Shown: positions 47,449 through 59,012, counted from the first letter of the stretch. The stretch: DNA of 64,000 nucleotides from Xestospongia bergquistia (GCA_963965975.1 OZ014411.1:15396446-15460445), one strand, 5' to 3'. A program made the numbers and translations. The notes: generated by a model not told the origin, from the letters alone.

Positions 47449-48288
47449 GGAGTATCCTTTAGAGTCCAATGCAGGACTATTCATCATATTGAAAATTGTC
47501 AGTCAGTATTAGTATCAGCACATACATCAGCTGGAAAAACAGTTATATGTCATAGTTATTAGTTCAAAGGAGAACTAATGTGTCATATATACCATTCCAT
47601 TTAAAGCACTGAGTAAACAAATATTGAGAAATGTATAAAATGTTAGGATGTTATATGATGACAGGTAACCCAAATATTAACACAACAGCATCATGTATTG
47701 TCATGACAACAGAAGTAGGGTGTGACACATGTTACCATCATATTCTTTTGGTAGGTTTTATGAAGTATGTAATATAGAGGATCTAGTGATGAGAAGTAGG
47801 TTAGGTTGTATTTGACAAGACCACTATATTCAAGATAAAGGTACTCATTAACCTTATGAATAAGTGATTAGCTATTAACTCTATAGGGAGGGGTGTGGTC
47901 TGGGAGGAGTTTATTGTCTGAAAATGTACATTATGTTGTTTTATGGCTACTATACATAATGCAAGATAATTTGGAGAATGGACTTCTCATTTACTCAAGT
48001 ATGGAAGTACATGTACATTTATTTAACATGATGACATGCTATTTTATTAATGTCTTGCTGGTCTTGTGACAATCATATGATAACCCAGACCATCTAAGAT
48101 AGTTTGTATACTAAATGTACATGCTATACTATTTAATGCCTTGCTTTTTCATTATTGTAACAATTAAATATATTATATTTTATTATATCCTTATCATATC
48201 ATCTATACTCAACAAGATTTTTCCTTTTTCAACATCATGAGTATCAGTCTGGAGCTGAGGAGCTTTACCTAATAGTGAATAAAGATGT
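47449..48288 (+). pseudogene. Mtr4/SKI2-like DExH RNA helicase pseudogene fragment
   Basis: Plus-strand segments in shifting frames follow the N-terminal half of the Mtr4 helicase core. They are EYPL at an acceptor (47449), IENCQSVLVSAHTSAGKT with Walker A (about 47490-47540), a segment resembling the IKALS region (47590-47640), MTGNPNINTTASCIVMTTE (about 47655-47715), a remnant of motif II where D-E-I-H reads D-K-x-H (47811-47835), and GRGVVWEE (about 47888-47915). ATIHNAR (motif III region, about 47945-47970) and QHHEYQSGAEELYLIVNKD (about 48233-48288) complete the series. The intact enzyme unwinds RNA for the nuclear exosome. Here stops, frameshifts and the lost motif II indicate a dead copy. 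The C-terminal half was not found; a minisatellite begins at its end. Confidence 0.7.
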
Positions 48289-49075
48289 AAGTATATGTAC
48301 ATATACATCTACATTAACATCTATTACATGTACATATACATCTACGGTTATTACATACAAATGTACATCTATGTTTATTACATCTACATGTTCAGCAACA
48401 GACAGACAGACAAACAAACAAACAGGCAAACAGACAAGCAAGCAGACAAACGAACAAACAAACAAAACCTCTACTACATCTACATATATATCAACGTGTA
48501 TTACACGTACATGTACATCAACGTCAATTACGTGTACATGTACATCAACATCCATACATGTATTTATTACATGTACATGGACATTTATGTTTATTATATG
48601 TGCATGTAACGTTTATTGCATGTAGAAGTACATCTTTGTTTATTACAGGTACATGCACATCAACATTTACATCTATTACATGTACTTGTACATTAATATG
48701 TATTACATATACATGTATAATGTACATCTATATTGTACATGTGCATTAATGTGTGTTACATGTATATATACGTCTGCATCTATTACATGTACATGTACAT
48801 CTATGTTTATTACATGTACATGTATATCAATGTGTATTACAGATACGTATATGTTGATGTCTATTACACGTACATGTAAATGTGCGTCTATTACATATAC
48901 ATGTACATCTAGATGTCTAAGTACATCAATGTCTATATTTATTACATATACACATCTACATTTATTATATGTCTCTATACATCAACGACTATTGGATGTA
49001 CATGTACATTTACATTTATTACATGTACATGTTCATCAATGTCTACATCTATTACATGTACATGTACATTAATCC
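48285..49075. repeat. TACATG-rich minisatellite
   Basis: Imperfect units of roughly 30-40 bp built from TTACATGTACATGTACATC and ATCAATGTCTATTA. It is interrupted at 48403-48468 by a CAGACAAACAAA-type tract. Open frames on both strands here are periodicity artefacts. Confidence 0.9.
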
Positions 49076-49079
49076 ATAA

Positions 49080-50155
49080 GGGAACATTATCTAACTTCAT
49101 TAATTTATTGGTATCATATTTAATATAATAAATGTACACTACACTTATCCTACCTTTATTACAATGAGAAAACTTTTTAAGTATATCTTTTTTGGAATTC
49201 TTTCTAAAAGTTATAATAAATGAAGAGGCAGGTAAATTTGTTTCGGATAAGCCAATTATTCTTTGATACACGTAGACAAAGATTGGTCTCTTGCATAAAT
49301 CCTTTACAATATAGACTTACCATCATTTTTGTGGCAGATAATACTGAAGTGATTGATTTTCTCTACTTAAGTTCAGTAATCAGTATATCTCCACAAGTTA
49401 TAAAGTGACTTGAATGTGCTTCAGCTTTAAAAAGATGCCGTTTATGTCTTTTACCAATATATTTACTAATGTCTATGGAAAATCCTATATATATAAATAT
49501 ATATACATAAGACATTATAGAACATACCATCTAACATATTTGTTGAAACATTGGTGCTTCCTTACCATTTTTTTTCTCATACCACATTTATTTTCCATAT
49601 CTTCATCTTTGTTTTCTACATTATTTCTTAATTGATAAGGTTCTATTGTCTATTCCATTGATATCACATTATGTTAGCACACATTTGTCACATGTATACG
49701 TACTGTATGTAATAACTGTTTCTTTTCTTCTCATTTGTTGTCTAGAATGAGGTTTTTCATACTTGCCTTCGTATGTTGTAGTTAGAAAAGGTGTTAAATT
49801 TGAAAGAAGAAAAGAAAATCAAACACTTGAAAGAGGCCAGGTACATAAACTACATACATTATTTTAGTTGTACTCTGTCTGAAATGAGAAGAGCTACCCA
49901 GACATATGAATAACTTTGCTGTTTTATGTGCTATTGACATGGGACTTGTACCAATCAATTCAGCTTGCAAACATGCATTTTATATATAAACTTTGGCTCT
50001 CTAGTGCTAAGAGAAAGTAGCAAACTATAAAACTCCATACATTTTCAATGGCATACTTTCGACATACTTCAAATTGCGCACCTTCAAGGATTTGACAAAA
50101 AACAACTTTCACCTTGAGAAGTCATCCATCTGTCATGTGGCAGTTCAAATTGTTC
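49080..50155. other. No gene recognised
   Basis: AT-rich sequence with short frames and no supported exon. If the helicase pseudogene had further exons they are not recognisable here. Confidence 0.4.
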
Positions 50156-50199
50156 TAATTATATGAATAAATGTTCTATTATAACAATTATTATTATTG

Positions 50200-50489
50200 A
50201 AATAATAACCAGGAAGTGTCTTTTGTGATTTAAGGCAGCTATAAAGCCACAAAGGTTTTGAAAAAACGTTTTAACAACGAAAGAAGACTGAGAATGCCTG
50301 ATAGAGGTAGCAGATTTTTCGTCTGATGGCTTCATGATCAAAATCATCAACTAACAGGTATCATCTCACTGTTTCAGAGATCTTAAGTCCGTTTAAACCT
50401 GCTGAGTTCTTCCAATAGTCATAGACACTCACAACAACCTCCTTTGTTTGTGACCTCAGTCTCTTTCTCTTCAGCATCTTCCCAAACAT
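50200..50489 (-). pseudogene. Transposase-like N-terminal fragment
   Basis: From ATG 50489 the minus strand reads KRKRLRSQTKEVVVSVYDYW to a TGA at 50361, followed in another frame by LVDDFDHEAIRRKICYLY and then FFQNLCGFIAALNHKRHF. The pattern (LRSQ-x-x-E-VYxYF, then VDDFD-x-x-IRR-x-x-x-x-Y, then LL-AL) recalls a helix-turn-helix head found on many invertebrate DDE transposon proteins. The exact family is not identified from memory. Frameshifted and without a catalytic domain, so a fragment. Confidence 0.4.
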
Positions 50490-51224
50490 GAGAAAAATGT
50501 GCTGTGTTTGCATGATATGCATTTGAAAAAATAATGAATAAAATTAAATGTGCTTCAGTGCTAATTGCATATAATAGGAGAGGAAATACCTCACCTTACA
50601 TTGCATGCATAAAACACCTTTGAAATATAGGTCTCTTCTCAACTTTGAGTATAATCCATTTCACATGACACTCTCATAAGTTTGTTATTTGAAAATCAGT
50701 CTAAAATTGTTCTAAATGAGAGAGTATCAGTAGCTCTATAATAGCAGTAATATACTTAAAAACATTCTTCTCTTTGGCTAACAATCAGTCACACTCATAG
50801 TATTTATGGTTGACCAAATATATATGGTTGACTACAGCAATAAAATATTGCATAACACATAGGACTACTTCACATGCTATGTATTAAGGTATCCTCTGTT
50901 CTTATCTGTATATTGACCACAATAGTGATAACACTTACATTATACAATGTCATATTATTAACATTACATTTTAGGTTTTATTTTCTTTGTTTATAATTTG
51001 ACTGGGCAAAACTATAGAGTTTTCTAAGAGTCATCTAGTTATCGTGCTCCCTTTTTATAAAATAGAGTTCAAGATACTGACTTATACAAAGAATGTGCTA
51101 TTCTTTATAGCAGAGTAAGTCAATGCATTATAATAACATATCAGTTGTAAACTCACCTCACATATCATTTCTTTAGTCATAAGAACTTAACATTGTATAC
51201 ATGTACATGTATATATATAATAAT

Positions 51225-51669
51225 CAGGGTTTCATTTAGAAAAATGGACAAGGGGGGCAAAATAATACTTAGAGAAAATTTAGGGGGGCGAAGGAACTGT
51301 GTGCAACAGCGTGCCCTCTAGGGGAGTCTGAAGGCATGTGCCCCAGAAATTATTTGAATTTTAGACCCTCTGAGATTGCTTCTGGCACATTTTCAGACCA
51401 TTTATGGTTTTCAAATGACATGGAATAGAAAGAGTAGAAGAATAACTGTTTAGGTTAAAAACTGTACATTCTTCTTGTGTTTAGCCTAAGGTTATCTTAT
51501 GCTGTATATTCCTTGTGTTGAGTTTCAGTTCTGTATTCACTACATCCAATTACCCCTTGAAAAAAAACCGGCTAACCTAATGTCCAAGGGGGGGCAAGAC
51601 TCTGGCAAGGGGGGGGGGGGCAAATGCCCCATCCCGCTCCCCCCCCCCCCCCCCCTAAATGAAACCCTG
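51225..51669. mobile_element. 445-bp inverted-terminal-repeat element with G/C homopolymers
   Basis: Ends CAGGGTTTCATTTAG and, reverse-complemented, CAGGGTTTCATTTAG are identical. CAGGG-type ends are common in hAT elements; flanking 8-mers ATAATAAT and ATAACACA agree at only 5 of 8 positions, so superfamily assignment is tentative. The interior is non-coding and has G-runs (6 G near 51253 and 51284, 7 G near 51590, 12 G near 51609-51620) and a C-run near 51638-51655. Confidence 0.75.
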
Positions 51670-51759
51670 ATAACACATTTATTATAATGTTTTCATGAGA
51701 GAGTATATTTGTAAGAGTAGTTATTATGTAGTTATTATATGTCTTTATAATTTATACAG

Positions 51760-52270
51760 ATGGATGAACATGAAAAAGCTCTTAGTATATTAGCTCATCA
51801 TTTACAAGGTGCTGAACAATATTGTTCTATATATACAAAGGTAAGTTAATATATACTCAAATAAGATTTAATAATATAATACATGTTATAAGTTTGTTAT
51901 AGAATATGATGTATATATAATATTAATTATGATAGGATCATAGCAGACACAATTGTCAACAAGTATACCAGACATTAACTCTTCATCTTAGACCATATAA
52001 TAGGTAAGTTAGTTAACTCTTCATTAACTAACATAGTATTAATTTAGTTAAAAAACACCTCTCATTTAACAAGCACTAGAACTCTTGAGCACACATAGTG
52101 GAAAATTTGATGCTGCAAAGGTAAGAAGTATGAGTGTGTGTTTCTTTGTGTATCAGTCTATGTTGTCTGCAAATAATTTATAATGTAATTTAATATGTAT
52201 TATAATATTTTATTATGTAGATGATAGACTTACCTCCATTGAGATGGGAATAAGTCCACTGGTTAAGAGA
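51760..52270 (+). pseudogene. Vps39/TGFBRAP1-like C-terminal exons, decayed
   Basis: Exon 51760-51840 (acceptor TACAG, donor GTAAGTT) encodes HEKALSILAHHLQGAEQYCS. Exon 51936-52003 encodes NCQQVYQTLTLHLRPYN. Segment 52074-52120 reads, in a shifted frame, ALELLSTHSGKFDAAK. A further segment from 52221 begins MIDLPPL and meets TAA. The order H-ALx-LV-L-D-x-AE-YC / x-VY-x-LL-YL / A-x-x-L---G---A matches the C-terminal repeat region of HOPS/CORVET tethering subunits, which act in endolysosome fusion. Joining the second and third exons costs one base, so the copy appears inactivated. Resemblance is from memory and moderate. Confidence 0.4.
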
Positions 52271-52867
52271 ACAGCTAAGATAATAATAATAATATATAGT
52301 GTGTACGTATATCAATGTACATGTACTTAAATATAGAGAAAGCTCAAAATCTCAAAAGTATATGTAATAAAAATCGTCTTCCTAAAGGTATTGTCCACAT
52401 GAATAAGTTGGACACACCCACTCTTCTTTACTAGATGTTAATTATTAGTCTTATCTTCAGACACCCATTCACTTCATGCAAAAAACAGTGTCTGATAACT
52501 TTAAACCAATGATTCCTTAGATTTGATTATGATGACATCAGTGAAATGTGTTAATATATGAGATGAAAAAGAGCTTGTTGCAATTACAAATTGTGCACTA
52601 AGGATGGATGGTTAATGGTCTCAGATACACAATTGAGTGTGTGGAAGCACAGTCATGAAGAATGTCAGTGTTTTGTTTTTGTTGTCAGAGCAACATTCAA
52701 ATTACTTAATATGAAATTGCATTTAAAAAAACCTCCATAGTAACCATACAGTAAAATCTACAACCAATTAATATTTTATCCTTATAATGCAGTATTATGA
52801 TAGCACTCTGTTGACTAATGATGTGAGGTATAATGATTTTGTGTTCTTTGTATTTTAGAATCTTTTC

Positions 52868-52930
52868 CATTGCAATTGTACGGAAGCTGCAGACGAACAT
52901 TCCAATTCCTATTTCTCCTTCGTGCATTTG
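52868..52930 (-). repeat. Inverted fragment of the 545-bp repeat family
   Basis: AATTGTACGGAAGCTGCAGA followed by CATTCCAATTCCTATTT matches the reverse complement of the conserved segment near 56370-56420 of the tandem repeats, so the family also occurs dispersed and in the opposite orientation. Confidence 0.7.
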
Positions 52931-53079
52931 AAAAATTAATTATCGACCCTTTATAATTATTCTTTGGCTTCCATATGGATAGACAGATATTCCGTTTAAA
53001 AAACACACAAGGTTTCACGTGTGTCATTTTCCTGTTTTAGCATGAGGTTGGTTGGTTTGTTTGTAAACAGATTGTTAGC

Positions 53080-53678
53080 ATGAACCCTGAATTCAGGGAA
53101 TCTTTAGTCATGAGAGGTGTAAAACGAGAAAGTATAGATTTGCTTGAAAAAGAAGATATACTTGGAGAAAAACAATTTTTTCACCTTTGTATTTATGATC
53201 TTAAACTGTTTCTTGATAGAGGAATAAACATTGTACAATACTCAATCATTGCTAGGCTCTGGGAAGAATGAAAGGTATATTTATATACAAATAGCAACTT
53301 GATGTCTATGAAGTCTTGTATCTTATATGTTGTAGTTACTAGAGATACATCTGGCATGGGTTCTGATACTAGCAGTACCAATGGGACAAGTGGTGATGGC
53401 ACAAGTATGTAAAAGTAATTATAATTGCTTTATTATGAAGAATTAAGGTAAACTCTCAAGAAAAGAGCTGTTTGAATCATTTCATGCTAAAATGAAAACA
53501 ATCAAGTCAAAAAAAGTACAACCAAGAACTTTTCTACAAAGTCTTGTGTAAAGAAATCTGAAGAAAAGCAAATTAATTGCTGTAAGTAGTAATTACTAAT
53601 TTACATTCAGTCATATCCTGTAGGCAACTGTTGTAGTTTAATTAATAGTACATAATTAGAATTAGTGTATATACATAT

Positions 53679-53733
<55 letters not shown>

Positions 53734-54350
53734 TATATTTCATAATAGATCCATTTTGGAGGAATAATTTACTTTTCTGAACTAGACAGAGTAATAAAAA
53801 AGAAACATCTACCATCACCTCGTATTGTAGATTTTATGACATCATCAAACTACAAAGATGTTATTAAACGTTGGAAAGAGCTTTTCTTTAAGGAAGAAAC
53901 TGATGACCTTAAATTATACTGCCTATGTGGAACATCAGGAAAACCATTTCATATTGAAGTCAAAGATAACTGGAATATCTATGAATTTATGAAAGATCAT
54001 GGCTACCAACCTAGTAAATTTAAATTATCTGTAATGCTTAAATCTTCTGAAGTAAGTGACATACAATAAATGGTTCTATTATGATTTTGTATTTTTAAAG
54101 CAACATATAAAAAACCTGTATCAGGTCAAGATGATCTAAACAAGACAGAACTAATCAGTAAGAATATGTACATACAATGTAACATATAAATGATGATATA
54201 ATTTTAACAGGATACACTAAGCCTGTCATAAAAAATTGCGTTAGCTCTCGCAAGGAGTTTCTTATACCTTTAGAGGAGACAGATTGCATACTACCAGATG
54301 ATACAATTGTTTATTACCAATATCCAATTCTTGGATGCCCATTATGTGAT
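53080..54350 (+). CDS. SAM-like domain gene, unknown C-terminal region
   Basis: Exon 1 from ATG 53080 encodes RESLVMRGVKRESIDLLEKE, then DLKLFLDRGINIVQYSII, resembling a SAM-type helical domain. A 2-base deletion relative to the 45.7-kb copy places TGA at 53269 just before its donor (53274). Exon 2 (53343-53404) is a Ser/Gly/Thr linker; exon 3 (53448-53581) is Lys-rich and frameshifted at an A-run. Exon 4 (53749-54055) is open for 102 codons and includes NWNIYEFMKDHGYQPSKFKL. Exon 5 (54101-54157) and exon 6 (54211-54350; ILPDDTIVYYQYPILGCPLC) keep the frame. Phase fits only if exon 4 uses the GT four bases after the stronger GTAAGT. The 3' half looks under constraint, the 5' half damaged. SAM domains mediate protein-protein contacts; the rest is not recognised. 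Confidence 0.5.
53676..53729. repeat. (TA)n microsatellite
   Basis: About 54 bases of TA in the intron before exon 4 of the SAM-like gene. Confidence 0.95.
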
Positions 54351-54488
54351 GTAAGGCAGATTGGGCTCCAATTAAATCTGGACTTTATGCCAGAGTTGGC
54401 ATACTTTAAGAATTAGAGTACTTTGTTAGCAATGTTTTTGGATTAAGAGACATGACTCAGTACTATTTTTTATTTAATATCATTAAGT

Positions 54489-56171
54489 TTATTGATTAAA
54501 AAAATAGTTTTTCATAATTTCAATGTCTTGTAATAACTGCAAAAATAACTGGAGTGCTTCATTTGGTGTGGTGATATTTTCATCAAGCTTTAATTTCTCA
54601 TTCTAGAGTCTAAATTCATCCAAGACAAAAGATGATCTGTGTCCATACTTATTTTCTGCATACTGTAACAATGCATAATCAAGTATGTATTTGTAGTCTG
54701 AGGTCCCTACTTTTAAGTTTTAAATTTATTATGACTGAAACATATAGCACCTACCATATTGTTCTGGTAAAAAATGAAGTATCTCAGGAATTTCACCTAT
54801 AGTTTCACAATATTTGCTTTTTCTATTATAATGATGATTCTACTCATTCACAAGAACATCTAGTTCCTTCTCAATGATTGATCCAAACCAATAACATGGA
54901 TGTCTCACTATAAATTGAACAAAAATTGTCTGAGTAATTACTAAGTATTAGCATCATGTACTCAGAGTGTATATTCCAAAGAATCATCAAAGCAGCTATT
55001 GATTTACAAATCCTGGCAATTTATTATAATGAATCATAGCTCTTTTATATGCAGGATTTAACTTACATGGAAAAATTGAATCCACTAGTCAGTCAATCTG
55101 CATCTCAAGAAGGCCCACCAAGCTTCAATTCTCTATATAATTAGCAATATTTTTAAGTTTCATTTAAAGCATTTACCTGATTAGAGCTAGATTGACCATA
55201 TCTAAAACTCATTTCAGCAGACAAGCTATCATGTCAATACTTCTTAATGTTGGATTAACAAAGGCAATTATTGACTTTTCTGTACCTCTGTGAGCTCTTA
55301 CAACTCTAGGAAGACCTAAATATTATTAATTTATACTATAGCTTATTTCAAAACTTATACCATTAATTGCTTTTACTGTATCTAAATAATACTGTGCAAT
55401 AATGTGGGGATCATTGATACTGCTTGCACAATTCCTCCACATAATTCTTCTTCAGTACTTGTTAAAAAGTTTAAAAATAAAATAATAATGCAACATACCC
55501 ATCAATGCAGCCATGAATAGTGATACAAAATAGCTTTAACTTATCATAGCCATCACAATGCCAAATATAATTTAGACCCTGAATGTTTTATTAGTTATAC
55601 TGAAAATATAGCGAACAATTTTCATACCTTACTATGATATATCCTTCTTTTCAATCTTTGCCTACTCCTTCCTTCAGAACCTTCAGGATCCATTAAAGGT
55701 AACAAAACCATGACTGTGTCTATATAATATTATAATTTGTAATAGCTACAATGGCTAATATATAAGGTATAACCTTTTGACATTTTACTGATGAGTGATA
55801 CACAATAGGTTCCACATACATCTGTATCCCAATAATCCACCAGAAAATTGTAATTCTTTCTTTCAATAGAATGAATGTTTTAATTTCTGAGTATATAATT
55901 AATATATTGCTTATACCTGAGTAGTATCACATATTTTCTTAAGAGATGATTCTTCTGACTTTTGGCAGACACCTAATTTAGCTCTAATCCTTCCTATATG
56001 TCTCTTAGTGATAGAGTAACCACATTTTCCTGTCAGTATATTTTCAATTGAATCGGTAGAAAGTCCACACATAGCAAAATAGTGTATTAGATCATCTCTT
56101 GAGAATTCAGAGGAATTCATAAGAGGAGACATAGGAATGTCATTGAAAATAGCAAACTCTGTACTAGCCAT
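54489..56171 (-). pseudogene. Intron-containing rve-type integrase/transposase pseudogene
   Basis: Exon 1 (55917-56171, 85 codons from ATG) has a helix-turn-helix-like region (IENILTGKCGYSITKRHIGR). Exon 2 (55774-55859) holds SGGLLGYRCMWNLL and an in-frame TAA. Then come GSEGRSRQRLKRRIYHSK near 55630-55690, WHCDGYDKLK (about 55545-55575) with the first catalytic Asp, NDPHIIAQYYLD near 55400, and RVVRAHRGTEK near 55290-55315, where the second Asp position reads His. FRYGQSSSNQ near 55185 and RIEAWWAFLR (Glu retained) near 55105-55130 follow. Exons near 54640-54900 complete the family's C-terminus, ending TAA at 54489-54491 inside an AATAAA. The family, widespread in invertebrates, carries an rve (RNase H-fold) integrase core. 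Several stops and frameshifts show it is dead. Confidence 0.75.
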
Positions 56172-56221
56172 TGAATAAAAATAAGAATGTAAGCACATGT
56201 TAAAAATGGAAATTTGAAATA

Positions 56222-57640
56222 AGAAAAGCCTATAAAAAAATAAAAAATGGCGCACGTGCCAAGGACGGGATAAGGAAAAAGGAATTGGAACTCACCAACT
56301 TGGTCGTTAATTGGAACCACATCAACTGAGTCTTTAATTGGAAGAATTCGAAGGTGCGCGGAAGAAATTGGAAATAAGAATTGGAATGTCCGTCTGTAGC
56401 TTCCGTACAATTGTATCAGCATCAGAGAATATTGTTATGTTGTGTTCAAAAGATACTACCAAACTATGTGAATGTATTAACAATACTTGTCAGGTATAAC
56501 AACAAATACATAATATCAATACACAATGACAGTCTCATTATTTTAGAATAATCTCGCGGTGCTCGCGCTTTACTTAATTGAGCACAATGAAGTAAAGTGC
56601 GAGCACCGCGAGCTGTCTCTTAGAATGGAGCGAAGCGACGTGTTTCCAGTTAGGGTGGGGGATAGGATTTTAGTTGTTAAATGTTCCATCAAAGAATAGA
56701 AAATAGAATTGGAATTGGAAAACTTCAAAGTAGAGAAGTAGAAATGGATGGCCGCCTTCGGCTTCCGTAAGAAAAGCCTATAAAAAATAAGAAATGGCGC
56801 ACGTGCCAAGGATGGGATAAGGAAAAAGGAATTGGAACTCACCAACTTGGTCGTTAATTGGAACCACATCAACTGAGTTTTTAATTGGAATTTTCAAAGC
56901 ATTCGAAGGTGCGCGGAAGTAAGAATTGGAATGTCCGTCTGTAGCTTCCGTACAATTGTATCAGCATCAGAAAATATTGTTTAGTTGTGTTCAAAAGGTA
57001 CTACCAAACTATGTGAATGTATTAACAATACTTGTCAGGTATAACAACAAATACATAATATCAATACACAATGACAGTCTCATTATTTTAGAATAATCTC
57101 GCGGTGCTCGCGCTTTACTTAATTGAGCACAATGAAGTAAAGTGCGATCACCGCGAGCTGTCTCTTAGAATGGAGCGAAGCGACGTGTTTCCAGTTAGGG
57201 TGGGGGATAGGATTTTAGTTGTTAAATGTTCAATCGAAGAATAGAAAATAGAATTGGAATTGGAAAACTTCAAAGTAGAGAAGTAGAAATGGATGGCCGC
57301 CTTCGGCTTCCGTAAGAAAAGCCTATAAAAAATAAGAAATGGCGCACGTGCCAAGGATGGGATAAGGAAAAAGGAATTGGAACTCACCAACTTGGTCGTT
57401 AATTGGAACCACATCAACTGAGTCTTTAATTGGAATTTTCAAAGCATTCGAAGGTGCGCGGAAGTAAGAATTGGAATGTCCGTCTGTAGCTTCCGTACAA
57501 TTGTATCAGCATCAGAAAATATTGTTTAGTTGTGTTCAAAAGGTACTACCAAACAATGTGAATGTATTAACAATACTTGTCAGGTATAACAACAAATACA
57601 TAATATCACTACATAGAGACAGTCTCATTATTTTAGAATA
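56222..57640. repeat. 545-bp tandem repeat, about 2.6 copies
   Basis: Units start AAGAAAAGCCTATAAAAAA at about 56222, 56767 and 57312 (period 545 bp). Each has GGCGCACGTGCCAAGGA, AACTTGGTCGTTAATTGGAA, AATGTCCGTCTGTAGCTTCC and, in the first two, a long hairpin. The third copy ends at TTTTAGAATAATCT (57640) before the hairpin. Frames of 90-100 codons in the unit are repeat artefacts. Short GAATTGGAATTGG motifs recur within the unit. Confidence 0.95.
56553..56612. repeat. 23-bp-stem hairpin in the 545-bp repeat (also 57098-57157)
   Basis: CTCGCGGTGCTCGCGCTTTA(CTT) pairs with AAGTAAAGTGCGAGCACCGC(GAG) with one mismatch around the 14-base loop AATTGAGCACAATG. The copy at 57098-57157 has a second mismatch (GATC for GAG C). 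Such GC-rich arms stand out in AT-rich DNA and may be a fold-back insertion carried along in the tandem repeat. Confidence 0.85.
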
Positions 57641-58848
57641 ATCTGTTCATATTGTCATATGATTCAATCTTTTCTTTTTTTAATCAGTGTTAGTCTCCTT
57701 TTGTTGACAATATTGTCTATGTATACTAGACAGTGATAGAGACTATTACCTTGAAAATATATTGACCTCATATACTAAAAATAACACAGATGACTATTAC
57801 ATTTAGGTAGTTCTAATATCAACATTGTAATTGATGTTACATTTGTCATGCTTATATTAGGACAAATGTCTATAATCCTGATCAATATCAGTTTGCCAGC
57901 ATTTGCCATGTAAGATGAAATGAACCAATCTCTCACTATAGAGTAAATTACACAAGAACGGACATATCACTTTCGGCCGCATCTAGCAGGATAAACTACC
58001 AAGAGAATTGGCATTTCTAAAATACTGAAATGAATTTTGCTGTTATCAAAACACATTTAAGGAATTATAAAAGATTCAGAAAGCTCCTCTGGGCAGAGAC
58101 AGTCTTTTCAAAAAAAAAATCGGAAGCATGGGTGCGCGGACAAGTATCATGTAAATTCATCCAGTTCCTCAAACTCCTTGAAGAACAAAGCTGAGCAAGA
58201 GAACTATGGTCGTTGCTATCAAGTACTGACTGAGCTACAACAGTATACTCAAAGTTCTACTTTCTGTTAACTGATGAGAGTTTCTCGACAAAAATTAGTT
58301 GAGTAGGTGTGGTTGATAAAATCGTCCACGCTTGAAGTTGCTTTTCTGGGCACCCATTTAGATGTGATTGCTTTTAAATGATTACTGAATTATTGGTTCA
58401 GAACTAATTGTGTTTCACTATCTGTAACTGCAATCTATTCATCACTAAATTATATTTACTAATTTTTCAAATTCTGAATAATACCTGATAATAGCTGATT
58501 ACTAATAAGTTCCTCGTATAGGTAATTTTTATCTTATCCATTATTATTATTGATTGATCTATTTATAATAGTCTCATAATCTAAATATATTGCCTACAGT
58601 CATAAGCTATGGCTATTTTTATCAAGTAATGAGTGAACTATAAAAGTCATACAATTAAAACTTTATTATCTGAAAACAAGTTGTTGTTCAGGAAATCAGC
58701 TGAATAGGTGTGGCCATGATTATTCACTAACACATATAGGTAGGTAATGTATATTATAATAAAGTAAAGGCTGTTAAAAGGTTCAATGACAACTGACAAG
58801 GTGTTACATTATGCAAGGATATATGGTAACGTGTACTCAGTTTTTCAG
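57641..58848. other. No gene recognised; weak internal duplication
   Basis: A segment near 58210-58320 (ATCAAGTACTGACTGAGCTA ... GAGTAGGTGTGGTTGAT) has a diverged relative near 58615-58715 (ATCAAGTAATGAGTGAACTA ... GAATAGGTGTGGCC). No supported exon. Confidence 0.4.
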
Positions 58849-59012
58849 GTGGTCAATTGAAAGTTTCATTAAATGACATTCAAGAGTTTGTTTCATCTAG
58901 TTTAGATACATTATCACATAGTGAACAATACCAAGTCCCTCTTAGTTTTATCTTAATATTAGTACATTCAAAATGCCACCAGCCAATTGAGCAATTTGCA
59001 CTGTCACAATAA
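58849..59012 (+). CDS. Candidate terminal exon, unknown protein
   Basis: After a strong acceptor (CTCAGTTTTTCAG) the frame, entered with two bases, runs 53 codons (QLKVSLNDIQEFVSSSLDTL then SHSEQYQVPLSFILILVHSK) to TAA at 59010, which overlaps an AATAAA polyadenylation signal. Upstream partner exons were not identified. It converges with the minus-strand unit ending near 59103. Family not recognised. Confidence 0.4.

Noticed and set aside
48265..49271. Several frames of 60-139 codons on both strands
   Set aside because: Both strands stay open because of the TACATG-based minisatellite. The Cys/Thr-rich and Asp/Val-rich products are periodicity artefacts.
53080..53274. Reading the SAM-like exon 1 as a complete 63-residue gene
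   Set aside because: The stop results from a 2-base difference against the 45.7-kb copy, the exon ends in a splice donor, and further in-family exons follow, so it is better treated as exon 1 of a damaged gene.
56117..57417. Repeated 89-101 codon minus-strand frames
   Set aside because: They recur because the 545-bp unit is tandemly repeated. They cross the GC-rich hairpin and have no splice sites or motifs.
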